Shown here: in pieces, positions 1 to 13,113 of the stretch | How the letters are laid out: each line of letters begins with the position of its first letter | How positions within the stretch are numbered: position 1 is the stretch's first letter | Origin: Palleronia rufa | GTDB lineage: Bacteria; Pseudomonadota; Alphaproteobacteria; Rhodobacterales; Rhodobacteraceae | Length of the DNA: 64,000 nt | Assembly: GCF_000743715.1 (NCBI RefSeq) | Contig: NZ_JQEY01000001.1 | Span: 701,665-765,664, forward strand | Reading direction: 5' to 3' | The notes under the pieces: model-generated | The model's database searches: none | What the model saw: the letters and a program-made list of their open reading frames with translations, nothing else | What the model was told of the DNA's origin: nothing | Made by a program: the position numbers and the translations under genes

Positions 1-1863
1 ATGGATGAATATCTGCTGGCCGAAGGCCGGCATGAGGAGCTCTATCGCCGGCTTGGCGCCCATCCGATCGACTACGGCGGCGTTCGCGGCACCGCATTCG
101 CGGTCTGGGCGCCGAACGCGCGGCGCGTGTCGGTCGTGGGGCATTTCAACGCCTGGGACGGGCGCCGCCACGCAATGCGGCGGCGCGGCGCGTCCGGTGT
201 ATGGGAGATTTTTCTGCCCGGTATCGGACCCGGCGACCTTTACAAATACGAGATCGTCGGGGCCTACGGGGCCGTCCAACCGCTCAAGGCCGATCCCGTG
301 GGTTTCGCCGCAGAGGTGCCGCCGCAGACCGCGTCGATCGTTGCGGGCCTGCCCCGGCACGAGTGGACGGACGACGGCTGGATGCGCGCGCGGTCTGCCG
401 ACCAGCGAGCCGAACCGGTGTCGATCTATGAGGTGCATCTGGGATCGTGGCGGCGCGGCCTAGAGGGCGAGACGCTGAGCTATGCCGATCTGGCACAGCA
501 GCTCATCGACTACGTGACCGACATGCGGTTCACCCATGTCGAATTCCTGCCGGTGACCGAGCATCCGTTCTCCGGATCATGGGGATACCAGCCCGTCGGC
601 ATGTTCGCCCCGACCGCGCGTTTCGGCATCCCCGAAGACTTCGCCCGGCTGGTCGATCGCCTGCACGGCGCGGGCATCGGGGTGATCGTCGACTGGGTGC
701 CCGCACATTTCCCGTCGGACGCCCACGGGCTTGGCCAGTTCGACGGCACCGCGCTCTACGAACATGCCGACCCGCGCCAGGGATTCCACAAGGACTGGAA
801 CACGCTGATCTACAATTTCGGCCGACGCGAGGTGGCGAATTTCCTGCGGGCGTCGGCGACCTACTGGCTGAAGGAATATCATGTCGACGCGCTGCGCGTG
901 GATGCGGTCGCGTCGATGCTGTATCTCGACTATTCCCGCAACGAGGGCGAATGGATCCCGAACCGGTACGGCGGACGCGAGAACCTCGACGCCATCGAGT
1001 TCCTGAAGGGCGCGAATGCGGCCGCGCACCACTACGCGCCCGGCAGCCTGACCATCGCCGAGGAAAGCACCGCCTGGCCCGGTGTCAGCCGGCCGGTCGA
1101 GGACGGCGGTCTCGGCTTCGATTTCAAGTGGAACATGGGCTGGATGCACGACACCCTGTCCTACATGGCGCATGAGCCGGTCCACCGGACGTATCACCAC
1201 GGTGAGATGACCTTCGGGCTGCATTACGCCTTCAGCGAGAATTTCGTGCTGCCGCTCAGCCACGACGAGGTGGTGCATGGCAAGGGGTCGCTGCTGACGA
1301 AAATGCCCGGCGACCGCTGGCAGCAATTCGCGAACCTCAGGGCCTATTTCGGCTTCATGTGGGGGCATCCGGGCAAGAAGCTGCTGTTCATGGGCGGTGA
1401 GTTCGGACAGGAGCGTGAGTGGAACCACGACCGGTCGCTAGACTGGCATCTGTGCCAGGACCCGATGCACGACGGCCTCCGCAGGCTGGTGCGCGATCTC
1501 AACGGTCTCTACCGGACCGAACGCGCATTGCACCGGCAAGACTGCACGCCCGAAGGATTTCGCTGGATCGAGGGCGGCGACACCGAAAACAACGTGTTTT
1601 CCTTCCTGCGCCTGTCCGACGACGGCGCGCCGCCGGTCGTTGTGGTCAGCAACATGGCGTCGGTGTTCCGCGAAGGGTACCGCATCGGGGTGCCGCAAGG
1701 CGGTCCCTGGCGCGAGGCCCTGACGTCAGATGCGGCGGAATACGGCGGCACCGGCACCCGGAACGGCGATCTGAACGCGTCGGACGACGGGCTGCACGGT
1801 CAGCCGGCGTCGCTGTCGCTGACACTGCCGCCGCTGGCAACCCTTTTCCTCACGCCGCGTTGA
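1..1863 (+). CDS. glgB: 1,4-alpha-glucan branching enzyme GlgB (probably 5'-truncated)
   Basis: Transfers short alpha-1,4 chains to alpha-1,6 positions during glycogen synthesis (GH13, cytosolic). Visible are an N-terminal carbohydrate-binding (CBM48-like) segment with the [12 protein letters not shown] motif, then the catalytic barrel. The expected acidic triad is present: Asp301 in the VDALRVDAV strand, Glu354 in TIAEES and Asp422 in [12 protein letters not shown]. The frame is open from the first base of the window. In many proteobacterial GlgB proteins (about 730 aa) the residues seen here at position 1 lie after an extra N-terminal domain, so the gene may begin upstream; a short Bacillus-like form starting at this ATG cannot be excluded. 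It is followed 6 bases later by glgX and probably heads or continues a glg-tre operon. Confidence 0.93.
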   Translation: MDEYLLAEGRHEELYRRLGAHPIDYGGVRGTAFAVWAPNARRVSVVGHFNAWDGRRHAMRRRGASGVWEIFLPGIGPGDLYKYEIVGAYGAVQPLKADPVGFAAEVPPQTASIVAGLPRHEWTDDGWMRARSADQRAEPVSIYEVHLGSWRRGLEGETLSYADLAQQLIDYVTDMRFTHVEFLPVTEHPFSGSWGYQPVGMFAPTARFGIPEDFARLVDRLHGAGIGVIVDWVPAHFPSDAHGLGQFDGTALYEHADPRQGFHKDWNTLIYNFGRREVANFLRASATYWLKEYHVDALRVDAVASMLYLDYSRNEGEWIPNRYGGRENLDAIEFLKGANAAAHHYAPGSLTIAEESTAWPGVSRPVEDGGLGFDFKWNMGWMHDTLSYMAHEPVHRTYHHGEMTFGLHYAFSENFVLPLSHDEVVHGKGSLLTKMPGDRWQQFANLRAYFGFMWGHPGKKLLFMGGEFGQEREWNHDRSLDWHLCQDPMHDGLRRLVRDLNGLYRTERALHRQDCTPEGFRWIEGGDTENNVFSFLRLSDDGAPPVVVVSNMASVFREGYRIGVPQGGPWREALTSDAAEYGGTGTRNGDLNASDDGLHGQPASLSLTLPPLATLFLTPR

Positions 1864-1869
1864 GGCGAC

Positions 1870-3972
1870 ATGCAATCGCCATCGCTTCTCCTCAACCGTC
1901 GCGTGCTTGCCGGCTCTGACGTACCGCTGGGTGCGACCTGGGACGGGTCGGGCACCAATTTCGCGCTGTTCTCGGCCCACGCGACAAAGGTGGAACTATG
2001 CCTGTTCGACCCCCGCGGCCGGCGTGAGATCGAGCGGATCGAACTGCCCGAATACACCCACCAGATCTTTCACGGCTATCTCACGGATGTGCGGCCCGGC
2101 CAGGTCTACGGGTACCGGGTTCACGGCCCCTACGACCCGCAGGCGGGACACCGGTTCAATCCCAACAAGCTGCTGCTCGATCCCTATGCGCGCCAGCACC
2201 GCGGTAACCTGCGGTGGCACGACGCGCTTTTTGGCTATCGGATCGGCCACGGGCAGGAGGATCTGTCGTTCGACAGGCGCGACAGCGCGTTCGTCATGCC
2301 GAAATGCGTGGTCGTCGATCCGGCCCATACCTGGGGCAGCGACGTGTCGCCGAACGTGCCGTTCGGCCGCACCATCGTCTATGAGGCTCATGTCGGCGGC
2401 ATGACGATGGGACATCCCGGGATCGAAGAGCCCTTGCGCGGCACCTTCGAGGGTCTGGCCGATCCGCGCGTCATCGATCACCTGGTCGGGCTCGGGGTGA
2501 CGTCGCTTGAATTGCTGCCGGTTCAGGCCTTCTACGATGAGGGGTACCTGACCGATCAGGGGCTGGTGAACTGGTGGGGCTATTCGACACTGGGGTTTTT
2601 CGCCCCAGCGCCCCGCTACCTCACGCCGCAGAACAATCTGCACGAATTCAAGCTGATGGTCCGCCGCCTGCACGAGGCGGGCATCGAGGTGCTGATGGAC
2701 GTGGTCTACAATCACACCGCCGAAGGCAGCCAGATGGGGCCGACGCTGTCGTTCCGCGGTATCGACAATGCCAGCTACTACACCCTGGCCGAAGATCCGC
2801 GCTACTATTTCGACACCACCGGCACCGGCAATTCGCTGGATCTGCGCAACAGCCGTGTCCTGCAGATGGTCATGGACAGCCTGCGCTACTGGGTCGAGGA
2901 TTGCCATGTGGACGGCTTCCGGTTCGACTTGGCCACGACGCTGGGACGCGACCGGGATCACTACTCGTCCCATGCCGTCTTTCTGGAGGCGGTGCGCCAG
3001 GACCCGGTCCTGGCGGGGGTGAAGCTGATCGCAGAGCCGTGGGACACCGGTGCGGGCGGATACCAGCTGGGCAATTTCCCGCCGGGCTGGGCGGAATGGA
3101 ACGACCGCTACCGCGATACGATGCGCGGTTTCTGGAAGGGCGATCCGGGCAGTCTGCCGGGCGTTGCCGGCGGGCTTCTGGGATCGGCGGACACGTTCGC
3201 ACATTCCGGCCGCCGCCCCTGGGCCAGCGTCAACTTCGTGACGGCCCATGACGGTTTCACGCTGATGGACCTGGTGTCCTACAACGACAAGCACAACGAG
3301 GAAAACGGTGAGGACAATCGCGACGGCCATTCCCATAACCTGTCGTGGAACCACGGCCACGAAGGCCCGACGGACGACGCCGGAATCGTCTCCCTTCGGG
3401 ACCGGCAGCGGCGGAACTTCATGGCGACGCTGCTGCTCAGCCAGGGAACGCCGATGATCCTGATGGGCGACGAACGCGGCCGCAGCCAGGGCGGCAACAA
3501 CAATTCCTACTGCCAACCCGGTGAGATGAACTGGTTCGATTGGGAAACCGAGGACCGGCACCTGGAGTTCGAGGCGTTCCTGCGCGGCCTGATCGAGATC
3601 CGCCGGTCGCGCGGGCTGTTCCTGGCCGAACGCTACCTGCACGCCGGACCGGACGCGCGCCACAATCGCTTTGCGCGGTGGCTGCGCCCCGACGGCGGCG
3701 CGATGCATCCCGAGGACTGGAACGACCCCGACAACCGATCGACGGGCCTGCTGCTGCACGAAAGCGGCACGTTCCTGCTGATGGCGTTGAACGCCGGCGA
3801 CGCGCAGCTGGACTTCGCCCTTCCGGGCGATGCGGCACGGTGCTGGGCGCCGCTCGTGGATACCGAAAAGGGCAGTGCCGATCCCGGGGCAGAGCCTTTT
3901 ATCGACGGCGCGGCCGTGCCGCTGGCCGCGCGGTCGCTGCTGCTGCTCGAAGCGCGGGGGCGCGCGTCATGA
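1870..3972 (+). CDS. glgX: Glycogen debranching enzyme GlgX/TreX (copy 1)
   Basis: Isoamylase-type GH13 enzyme that hydrolyses alpha-1,6 branches of glycogen or limit dextrins. The 700-aa product has an N-terminal CBM48 domain (WDGSGTNFALFSAHATKVEL), the VYGYRVHGPYDP signature and a GH13 barrel with nucleophile Asp353 (DGFRFDLAT), acid Glu389 (LIAEPWD) and Asp461 (TAHDG). The start ATG lies 6 bases after glgB and the stop overlaps the treZ start (ATGA). Lying between glgB and treZ-treY it most likely plays the TreX role, supplying linear maltodextrins for trehalose formation. A second homologous gene lies at 25632. Confidence 0.95.
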   Translation: MQSPSLLLNRRVLAGSDVPLGATWDGSGTNFALFSAHATKVELCLFDPRGRREIERIELPEYTHQIFHGYLTDVRPGQVYGYRVHGPYDPQAGHRFNPNKLLLDPYARQHRGNLRWHDALFGYRIGHGQEDLSFDRRDSAFVMPKCVVVDPAHTWGSDVSPNVPFGRTIVYEAHVGGMTMGHPGIEEPLRGTFEGLADPRVIDHLVGLGVTSLELLPVQAFYDEGYLTDQGLVNWWGYSTLGFFAPAPRYLTPQNNLHEFKLMVRRLHEAGIEVLMDVVYNHTAEGSQMGPTLSFRGIDNASYYTLAEDPRYYFDTTGTGNSLDLRNSRVLQMVMDSLRYWVEDCHVDGFRFDLATTLGRDRDHYSSHAVFLEAVRQDPVLAGVKLIAEPWDTGAGGYQLGNFPPGWAEWNDRYRDTMRGFWKGDPGSLPGVAGGLLGSADTFAHSGRRPWASVNFVTAHDGFTLMDLVSYNDKHNEENGEDNRDGHSHNLSWNHGHEGPTDDAGIVSLRDRQRRNFMATLLLSQGTPMILMGDERGRSQGGNNNSYCQPGEMNWFDWETEDRHLEFEAFLRGLIEIRRSRGLFLAERYLHAGPDARHNRFARWLRPDGGAMHPEDWNDPDNRSTGLLLHESGTFLLMALNAGDAQLDFALPGDAARCWAPLVDTEKGSADPGAEPFIDGAAVPLAARSLLLLEARGRAS

Positions 3973-5705
3973 CCGCCCGGCGCTACGCGTGGGGCGCCGA
4001 GCCCGTGGGCGACGGCATGTGGTCGTTCCGCCTCTGGGCGCCGACGGTCGCGCAATTGTCGCTGCGGCTCGACGGGAACGACCTGGAGATGACTTCGGTC
4101 GCAGATGGATGGTTCGACCTCACGGCCCCGGCGCGGGAAGGGATGCCCTATGAATTCGTGCTGCCCGGCGGACAGGCCGTCCCGGACCCGGCGGCGCGGC
4201 GGCAATCCGGCGACGTGCACGCCCCGTCGTTGCTGACCGCGCCGCGCCGTGCGCGTGGATGGTGCGCCCGACCCTGGCGGGATGCGGTGATCTATGAGCT
4301 GCATGTCGGCACGTTCACCCGGGACGGGACCTTCCGCGCCGCGGCCGATGACCTGGCCCGGCTGGCCGATCTGGGCGTGACCGCGATCGAGATCATGCCC
4401 GTCGCCCAGTTCGGCGGCGATCGGGGCTGGGGCTATGACGGGGTGCTGCCCTACGCGCCGCACCCGGCCTATGGCACGCCCGACGATCTGGCCGCACTGG
4501 TCGATGCGGCCCACGACAGCGGGCTGATGGTGCTGCTGGACGTGGTCTACAACCATTTCGGGCCGGACGGGAATTACCTCGGCGCCTATGCGGCAGAATT
4601 CTTCGACGAAGGCCGCCAGACGCCCTGGGGTGCGGGCATCGACTACACCAGGGCGCCGGTCCGGCGTCTGTTCATCGACAACGCGCTCTACTGGCTGGGC
4701 GAGTTCGGCTTCGACGGGCTGCGGCTGGACGCGATCGACCAGATCGTCGATCCATCAAGACCGGAACTGCTGATCGAGATGGCCCATGAGTTGCGCGGCG
4801 CACTGCCCGACTGTCCCGTCCATCTGACGACAGAGGACAACCGCAACGTCACGCATCTGCACGAACGCGATGGCGGCCAGGTGCGGCGGCATACCGCGGA
4901 ATGGAACGACGACATGCACAATGCCGCCCACGTGCTCGCCACCGGCGAGGAAGAGGGCTACTACGCACCCTTCGCCGACGATCCGCTGCGCTATCTTGCC
5001 CGGTCTCTCGCCGAAGGCTTCGCCTTCCAGGGCGAGGGCGGGCGGGGGCAGCCGTCGGCGCATCTGCCGCCCGTCGCCTTCGTTGATTTCCTGCAGAACC
5101 ACGACCAGACCGGAAACCGCGCGCGGGGCGAGCGTCTGATCTCGCTCACCGATACGCAGACCCTCCACGCGCTCGTCGCGGTGCATCTGCTGTCGCCGCA
5201 TATTCCGTTGATGTTCATGGGCGAGGAATACGACGAGACCCGGCCGTTCCTGTTCTTTGCCGGGTTCGGCGGAGAGCTGGGCGATGCCGTGCGCGACGGG
5301 CGCCGCCGCGAATTCGCCGAATTCGCCGGTTTCGAAGGCGGCGCGGCAGAGGTTCCCGATCCCATCGCGCCCGAAACCTTCCAGGCGTCGAAACTGGATC
5401 CGGACCGTCGCCGCAGCGAAGGCGGCCAGGCGGCGTTGGAGCGCACGCGGCACCTTCTTGACCTGCGTCATCGTCGCATCGTTCCGCTTCTGGGCGCTGT
5501 CGGTGGCCAGTGCGGCCGTATCGTGGCGGCCGACGACGGGGTGCTTGCCGTGGACTGGCAGCTGGACGGCGGGCTTTTGCAGATGCGCGCCAATTTTTCG
5601 TCGAGACGCCGCGACCTGCCGCCCGCACGCGGCGATCTTCTGCACGCCGTCGGCACGCCGGGCGATCCGCGCAGCGCGGCACATTGGCTGGACCAGACAC
5701 GATGA
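3969..5705 (+). CDS. treZ: Malto-oligosyltrehalose trehalohydrolase TreZ
   Basis: Cleaves the terminal trehalosyl unit from maltooligosyl-trehalose, the second step of the TreY/TreZ route. The ATG at 3969 was chosen because it overlaps the glgX stop (ATGA) and gives the usual N-terminus (RYAWGAEPVGDGMWSFRLWAP); the frame stays open further upstream inside glgX but that part has no family similarity. The product is 578 aa. GH13 catalytic residues are Asp254 (DGLRLDAIDQI), Glu289 (TTEDNRNV) and Asp379 (FLQNHDQTGNR). The stop overlaps the treY start by ATGA, indicating translational coupling. Confidence 0.94.
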   Translation: MTARRYAWGAEPVGDGMWSFRLWAPTVAQLSLRLDGNDLEMTSVADGWFDLTAPAREGMPYEFVLPGGQAVPDPAARRQSGDVHAPSLLTAPRRARGWCARPWRDAVIYELHVGTFTRDGTFRAAADDLARLADLGVTAIEIMPVAQFGGDRGWGYDGVLPYAPHPAYGTPDDLAALVDAAHDSGLMVLLDVVYNHFGPDGNYLGAYAAEFFDEGRQTPWGAGIDYTRAPVRRLFIDNALYWLGEFGFDGLRLDAIDQIVDPSRPELLIEMAHELRGALPDCPVHLTTEDNRNVTHLHERDGGQVRRHTAEWNDDMHNAAHVLATGEEEGYYAPFADDPLRYLARSLAEGFAFQGEGGRGQPSAHLPPVAFVDFLQNHDQTGNRARGERLISLTDTQTLHALVAVHLLSPHIPLMFMGEEYDETRPFLFFAGFGGELGDAVRDGRRREFAEFAGFEGGAAEVPDPIAPETFQASKLDPDRRRSEGGQAALERTRHLLDLRHRRIVPLLGAVGGQCGRIVAADDGVLAVDWQLDGGLLQMRANFSSRRRDLPPARGDLLHAVGTPGDPRSAAHWLDQTR

Positions 5706-8026
5706 CCCTTCCCACCTCCGTTTACCGACTCCAGTTCCGCAACGGCATGGATTTCGATCGGGCGGCATCGCTCGTCCCCTATCTGGCGCGACTGGGGATC
5801 AGCCATCTCTATGCCTCACCGCTGTTTACGGCCCAGCCCGGATCGACCCACGGCTATGACGTGACCGATCCGGGAGAGATCGAGCCCGCGATCGGCGGAC
5901 GAGACGGGCTGGCCAGGCTGTCTGCGGCCCTCCGGGCAGAGGGGCTTGGCCTGATCCTGGACATCGTTCCCAACCACATGGCCTTTTCCGTGGCCACCCC
6001 GTGGCTCAGGGATGTCTTGCGCCACGGGCCGGACAGCCGGTTCGCGCGGCACTTCGATCTGGACCCGGAAGCCGGGCGGATCCGCCTGCCCTGGCTGACC
6101 GCGCCTTTCGAACAGGTGCTGGCCGAAGGCGGGTTCTCCGTGGACCGGGACGACGACGGACCGGTGCTGGTCAGCGATGGCCTGCGCGTTCCCCTGGCAG
6201 AGACACCGGCCCTGTCGGACGCCCGCAGCGGTGATGCCGATGCGATCCGCAAGCTCCATGCCGCCCAGCCTTGGCGCCTTGTCCATTGGCGCACAGAGGC
6301 GGACGCGCTGAGCCACCGGCGGTTCTTCAACGTCACCGGCCTGGTCGGGGTCCGGGTGGACGCGGGGGATGTGTTCGAGGACGTGCATCGGCTGCTGTTC
6401 GATTTGGTCGAGGACGGCACCGTGGACGGGATCCGCATCGATCATATCGACGGTCTGGCCGATCCCGCGGGCTATCTCGACCGGTTGCGGGCGCGGGTCG
6501 GCGACACGCCGATCTGGGTCGAAAAGATCCTGTCCGGCCCGGAGACGCTTCCGCGCGACTGGCCGATCGAAGGGACGACCGGCTATGTCGCGGCCCGCGC
6601 CTTTGCGCGGCTTCTGACCGAAAGCGACGGGCTGGATCGCATCGACGTCGCGTATCGCCGCGCGACCGGCCGGACCGATCCGGTCGAGGACGTGATCTGG
6701 CGCGCCCGCCGGCAGGTGCTGACCCAGGACCTGGCCGCCGAGCTCTGGACGCTCCACGGCCTGTTTGCAAAAATCGCCGCGGCCGACCCGGTCGGCATCG
6801 AATTCGGACCCGAACGGCTACGCGAGGCCCTGCTTGCCTATATCGGCGCATTCCCGCGCTATCGCAGCTATATGACGCAAGATTCCGTATCGCAGGCCGA
6901 TGCCGATCTGGTCCGCCGCACCGCAGCGGATGCGGCCACCCATCTGAACGATCCGGGTGCGCTGCCGCTGCTGGCCGATGTGCTGACCCGTGCAGACCCG
7001 GCCACCGCCCCCTTGCGCGAACGGATGCAGCAGGTGACGGGTGCCGCCGTAGCCAAGAGCCATGAGGATACGGCATTCTACCGTGAGGTCCGGCTGCTGT
7101 CGGCCAATGAGGTCGGCGGCGAACCCGACGAAGATCCGCTGGGCGTGGCGGGCTTTCACCGCGCGATGGAACGGCGGGCGAAGCTGATGCCGCACGGTCT
7201 GTCGCTGACCTCTTCGCATGACACGAAGCGCTCCGAGGACGCGCGGATGCGCATCGCCGCCATCACCCGCGAGCCGGAGGCCTATCTGGCCTGGTTCCGG
7301 ATCTGCAGCGGGTTCGCGCCGGAGCGGCTGAACCCGAACCTCGTCTGGTACGTCGCGCAAACCTTCCTGGCCCTGGACCAGTGGGACGGCGATTTCGCCG
7401 ACCGCCTGGCCGAACATGTCGTCAAGGCCCTGCGCGAAGCGAAAAGCGAGACCTTCTGGACCGACCCCGATACCGAGCTGGAAAAAGCGGCGACCGACTT
7501 CGTCCGGCGACTGGCCAGCCACTTCCCGCGTCACGCGATGGAGGTGCGGGCGATCATCGAGGCGGCGGATCGGTTGAGCCTGATCCAGACGGCGCTGAAG
7601 CTGACCGTGCCGGGCATTCCCGACATCTATCAGGGGTGCGAGGTGGCGAATTACGCACTGACCGATCCCGACAACAGGCGTCCTGTCGATTTCGCGGCGC
7701 TGGCAACGGCGCTGGACGATGACGGCCAGTTGCCGCGCAGCCTGGACCGCGCGAAATTCGGTCTGATCCGCGCGATCCTGCACCTGCGGCAATCCCACCC
7801 GGCCCTGTTCCTGCAAGGGGGCTATCATCCGATCGAGGCATCCGACGGCATCTGCGCCTTCGAGCGCCGGAACGGCGGGAAACGGCTTCAGGTTCAGCTC
7901 GAAGTGATCGAAGGCGCATTCGAGAAGGCGGTCCCGGCAGGGGGGCGCGTGGTCTTTCCAACCAAGGGCACCCCGGACGGAGCACCCGTTCGAATCACGC
8001 TGGCGATGGCCGGCCAATCCGGTTGA
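5702..8026 (+). CDS. treY: Malto-oligosyltrehalose synthase TreY
   Basis: Intramolecular transglucosylase that converts the reducing end of a maltodextrin from alpha-1,4 to alpha,alpha-1,1, making maltooligosyl-trehalose. The 774-aa length fits the family. The N-terminus (TSVYRLQFRNGMDFDRAASLVPYL cluster, cited in part) and YASPLF / GSTHGYDV motifs are typical. Catalytic candidates are Asp247 (DGIRIDHIDGLADP), Glu274 (IWVEKIL) and Asp507 (TSSHDTKRSEDARMR). It starts inside the treZ stop (ATGA) and is the last gene of the glg-tre operon. Trehalose made this way normally serves as an osmo- and desiccation protectant. Confidence 0.95.
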   Translation: MTLPTSVYRLQFRNGMDFDRAASLVPYLARLGISHLYASPLFTAQPGSTHGYDVTDPGEIEPAIGGRDGLARLSAALRAEGLGLILDIVPNHMAFSVATPWLRDVLRHGPDSRFARHFDLDPEAGRIRLPWLTAPFEQVLAEGGFSVDRDDDGPVLVSDGLRVPLAETPALSDARSGDADAIRKLHAAQPWRLVHWRTEADALSHRRFFNVTGLVGVRVDAGDVFEDVHRLLFDLVEDGTVDGIRIDHIDGLADPAGYLDRLRARVGDTPIWVEKILSGPETLPRDWPIEGTTGYVAARAFARLLTESDGLDRIDVAYRRATGRTDPVEDVIWRARRQVLTQDLAAELWTLHGLFAKIAAADPVGIEFGPERLREALLAYIGAFPRYRSYMTQDSVSQADADLVRRTAADAATHLNDPGALPLLADVLTRADPATAPLRERMQQVTGAAVAKSHEDTAFYREVRLLSANEVGGEPDEDPLGVAGFHRAMERRAKLMPHGLSLTSSHDTKRSEDARMRIAAITREPEAYLAWFRICSGFAPERLNPNLVWYVAQTFLALDQWDGDFADRLAEHVVKALREAKSETFWTDPDTELEKAATDFVRRLASHFPRHAMEVRAIIEAADRLSLIQTALKLTVPGIPDIYQGCEVANYALTDPDNRRPVDFAALATALDDDGQLPRSLDRAKFGLIRAILHLRQSHPALFLQGGYHPIEASDGICAFERRNGGKRLQVQLEVIEGAFEKAVPAGGRVVFPTKGTPDGAPVRITLAMAGQSG

Positions 8027-8363
8027 CCTGGGCCGCGGTTCCGCGCGCGGCATCGCGGCGTGAGATCGAGAGCGGTCGTCGGACGGCACCGCCCTTTTGC
8101 GCCGGGTACGGTATACGGCAAAAGCCTGAGACGGTGCGGCACCGCCGGGGCACAAGGTCCCGGACCCGGACCTCGGATACCCATCGAAGGGCGCGGGCGG
8201 CGCTCTGCGGCGGAAGGCCGCCCGGTCTGGCCGCTGTACACCGGGATCCGGCGGCCGGATCGGCGGCGCTCCGCGTCCAGTCGCTTGTGGTCCGCGGGTG
8301 CGGGGCCTAAACCTCTGGCCAATGCGGGCGGACCGGCCCGCCGCCTCCGGGAGTTCCCCAGCC
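8027..8363. other. Intergenic region without supported gene
   Basis: About 340 bases between treY and the acyltransferase. Several frames stay open because of high GC, but their translations are Arg/Pro-rich and match no family I know. I see no convincing hairpin or promoter. It presumably carries the 5' region of the acyltransferase gene. Confidence 0.4.
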
Positions 8364-9254
8364 ATGGCCAAGCGCAATCGATCCGACATGGCCGACGCGG
8401 CGCAGAACCTGGCGATCCGAACCGTCCTGGGCGCGATCCTCGCCCTGCCCTACAAATCCCGGGTCCGCCTGATGGGCTGGCTTGCAACCCATCTCATCGC
8501 GCCTCTCGCCGGATGGCGGCGGCGGATCCGCGCGAACCTGGCCCACGCCTGCCCGGACCTGCCTGAGGCCGAGGTCGCGCGCATCGTCCGGGAGGTTCCT
8601 GACAACGTGGGCCGCACCCTGATCGAGATATACTCGGGCGCCGAGTTCAAGCGGCACGTGTTCGGAACGCCGCTGTCCGGGCCGGGCGTCGAGGCGCTGC
8701 GCGCGGCGCGGAGCGAGGGGCGGCCCGTCGCACTCGTCACAGCGCATATGGGAAATTTCGACGCCCTGCGCGCGACCCTCATCGCAGAGGGGCACGAGCT
8801 GGGCGGGCTTTACCGAGAAATGAACAATCGCCGGTTCAACGCCCATTACGTGAAGGCGCTCAGCGCCATCGGAACGCCGATCTTTCCGACCGACCGCCAG
8901 GGGGTCTCACGCTTCGTGCGTTACCTGGCCGACGGCGGCATCATCGGGATCCTCACGGACGTCTACAATTCCACGGGCGCCGACGTGACCTTCTTCGGGC
9001 AGAGCGCGCCCACCTCGACCGCGGCCTGCGCCTGGGCGGTGAAATACGGCGCCACGGTCATCCCCTGCTACGGGCTGCGGCGCGCGGACGGGCTGAGCTT
9101 TGATCTGGTCATGGAGGAACCGGTGGCCCATCGCGATCCGGTTGAGATGACGCAGGAGGTCAACGACCGGCTAGAGCGCATGGTCCGCGCCAACATGGGG
9201 CAGTGGTTCTGGATCCATCGACGCTGGAAGCCCGAGCGCGAACGGCGCGGCTGA
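8364..9254 (+). CDS. LpxL/HtrB-family lauroyl (lysophospholipid) acyltransferase
   Basis: Inner-membrane acyltransferase of the lipid A late-acylation family, which moves fatty acyl chains from acyl-ACP onto lipid A precursors or related lipids. The 296-aa protein has the catalytic HX4D box as His128-Met-Gly-Asn-Phe-Asp133, followed by a REMNNRRFN segment and a buried WAVKYGATVIPCY stretch typical of the fold. The ATG at 8364 was preferred over an in-frame codon at 8298 because it gives the normal N-terminus leading into an amphipathic, membrane-associating helix. It ends 3 bases from the convergent DUF1223 gene. Whether lipid A is the true substrate cannot be decided from sequence. Confidence 0.82.
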   Translation: MAKRNRSDMADAAQNLAIRTVLGAILALPYKSRVRLMGWLATHLIAPLAGWRRRIRANLAHACPDLPEAEVARIVREVPDNVGRTLIEIYSGAEFKRHVFGTPLSGPGVEALRAARSEGRPVALVTAHMGNFDALRATLIAEGHELGGLYREMNNRRFNAHYVKALSAIGTPIFPTDRQGVSRFVRYLADGGIIGILTDVYNSTGADVTFFGQSAPTSTAACAWAVKYGATVIPCYGLRRADGLSFDLVMEEPVAHRDPVEMTQEVNDRLERMVRANMGQWFWIHRRWKPERERRG

Positions 9255-9257
9255 CCG

Positions 9258-9956
9258 TCAATCGACCCGGGCCGCGCCCAGGATCGGACCGAACCCGGCC
9301 GCCTGCACCAGAACCGCGACGGGTCCGTCCATCCGCGCCTCGCCCTGCCAGTCCGCGGTCCCGTCCCATTCCCCCAAGACTTGCCAGTCCGTCACGATAT
9401 GGGTGTAGTCGATCACCGCGCCCGCATTCTCGCCGCTGCGGATGGCGACCCGCTGGCGCGGGGCGAAGGGCACGACCTGCACCAGCATCTTGCCGGCCGT
9501 GGCGCCCTCCGCCATGCTGGCGCGGATCATGATCCTCTCGCCCTGTCGGCTGGCCTCGACCTCGACCGCGTCGGGCCTGGCGTCCAGTTCGCGGATCGCC
9601 GCGGCCAGCTGCTTGGGACGGCTGCCGACGATCCGGTAGCGCCCCCCGACGATGATCTGCGGCGTATAGATCATCCGCTCTCCGGCCGCCTTGGCATAGC
9701 CTTTCTGGCGGCGCATGAACCTTGGATCGGCGAAGGTGTCGGCCCAGCCGATATAGTCCCAGTAACCCACATGCAGAGCCAGCGGCAGCACGTCGTCCCG
9801 CCCCGACAGATCCGCCAGAAGCGCGTCTGCCTTCGGACAGGAAGAGCAGCCCTGGGAGGTATAGAGTTCCACCACCACCGGCTGTTCTCCGGCCCGGGCC
9901 GGAATCGCGATCCCGAGCGAGAGGCCGATGGCAACACAGGTCAGCGCGACGCGCAT
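9258..9956 (-). CDS. DUF1223 thioredoxin-like secreted protein
   Basis: A 232-aa protein with a signal peptide (hydrophobic stretch ending in the ARA site near residue 22) followed by a thioredoxin-fold domain with CxxC at Cys37-Cys40 (LYTSQGCSSCPKAD). DUF1223 proteins are periplasmic or membrane-anchored redox proteins of unknown substrate. The start at 9956 has an ideal GGAGG seven bases upstream, and the frame can be read further back to 10088 without supporting signal. It diverges from acnA across about 225 bases that must hold both promoters. Confidence 0.85.
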   Translation of the reverse strand: MRVALTCVAIGLSLGIAIPARAGEQPVVVELYTSQGCSSCPKADALLADLSGRDDVLPLALHVGYWDYIGWADTFADPRFMRRQKGYAKAAGERMIYTPQIIVGGRYRIVGSRPKQLAAAIRELDARPDAVEVEASRQGERIMIRASMAEGATAGKMLVQVVPFAPRQRVAIRSGENAGAVIDYTHIVTDWQVLGEWDGTADWQGEARMDGPVAVLVQAAGFGPILGAARVD

Positions 9957-10181
9957 GGAGGTCCTCCGGTGGGGGATTGCACTGTCTGGGAGGTCTATGC
10001 CGCAGACCGGAGGCTTGCCAATCAAGGTTTTGCGATACCTTGGAATATCGGCATTCCAGCCGCAGCGACGCCATGTATACTGTTGCATACCGTGTGGAAA
10101 CGATCTAGCACCGCACTACGTTTTCACCAGAACGCGCGCGCCACGGTCGGTGGCGCCCATTGACGCCCAGAGGAGACCGCC

Positions 10182-12983
<2,802 letters not shown>

Positions 12984-13053
12984 CAGGGACCCGAACCGCA
13001 GAAGACCCGCCACCGCGTGACGCATTCCGCTGCGCAGGACCCGGTCGCAAACA

Positions 13054-13080
13054 GATGGTCGGCCTATGGGGCCGACCATC
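13054..13080 (+). terminator. Hairpin terminator downstream of acnA
   Basis: An 11-bp perfect stem (GATGGTCGGCC with GGCCGACCATC) and 5-base loop lie 70 bases after the acnA stop and are followed by a moderately T-rich stretch (TTCGTGGATTT). This fits an intrinsic terminator for acnA, although the T-run is interrupted. Confidence 0.6.
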
Positions 13081-13113
13081 TTCGTGGATTTGCCCGTGTT
13101 TTGTGGAGAGCGT

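Noticed and set aside
3540-3968. N-terminal extension of treZ
   Set aside because: In frame but inside glgX; the ATG overlapping the glgX stop gives the normal family length.
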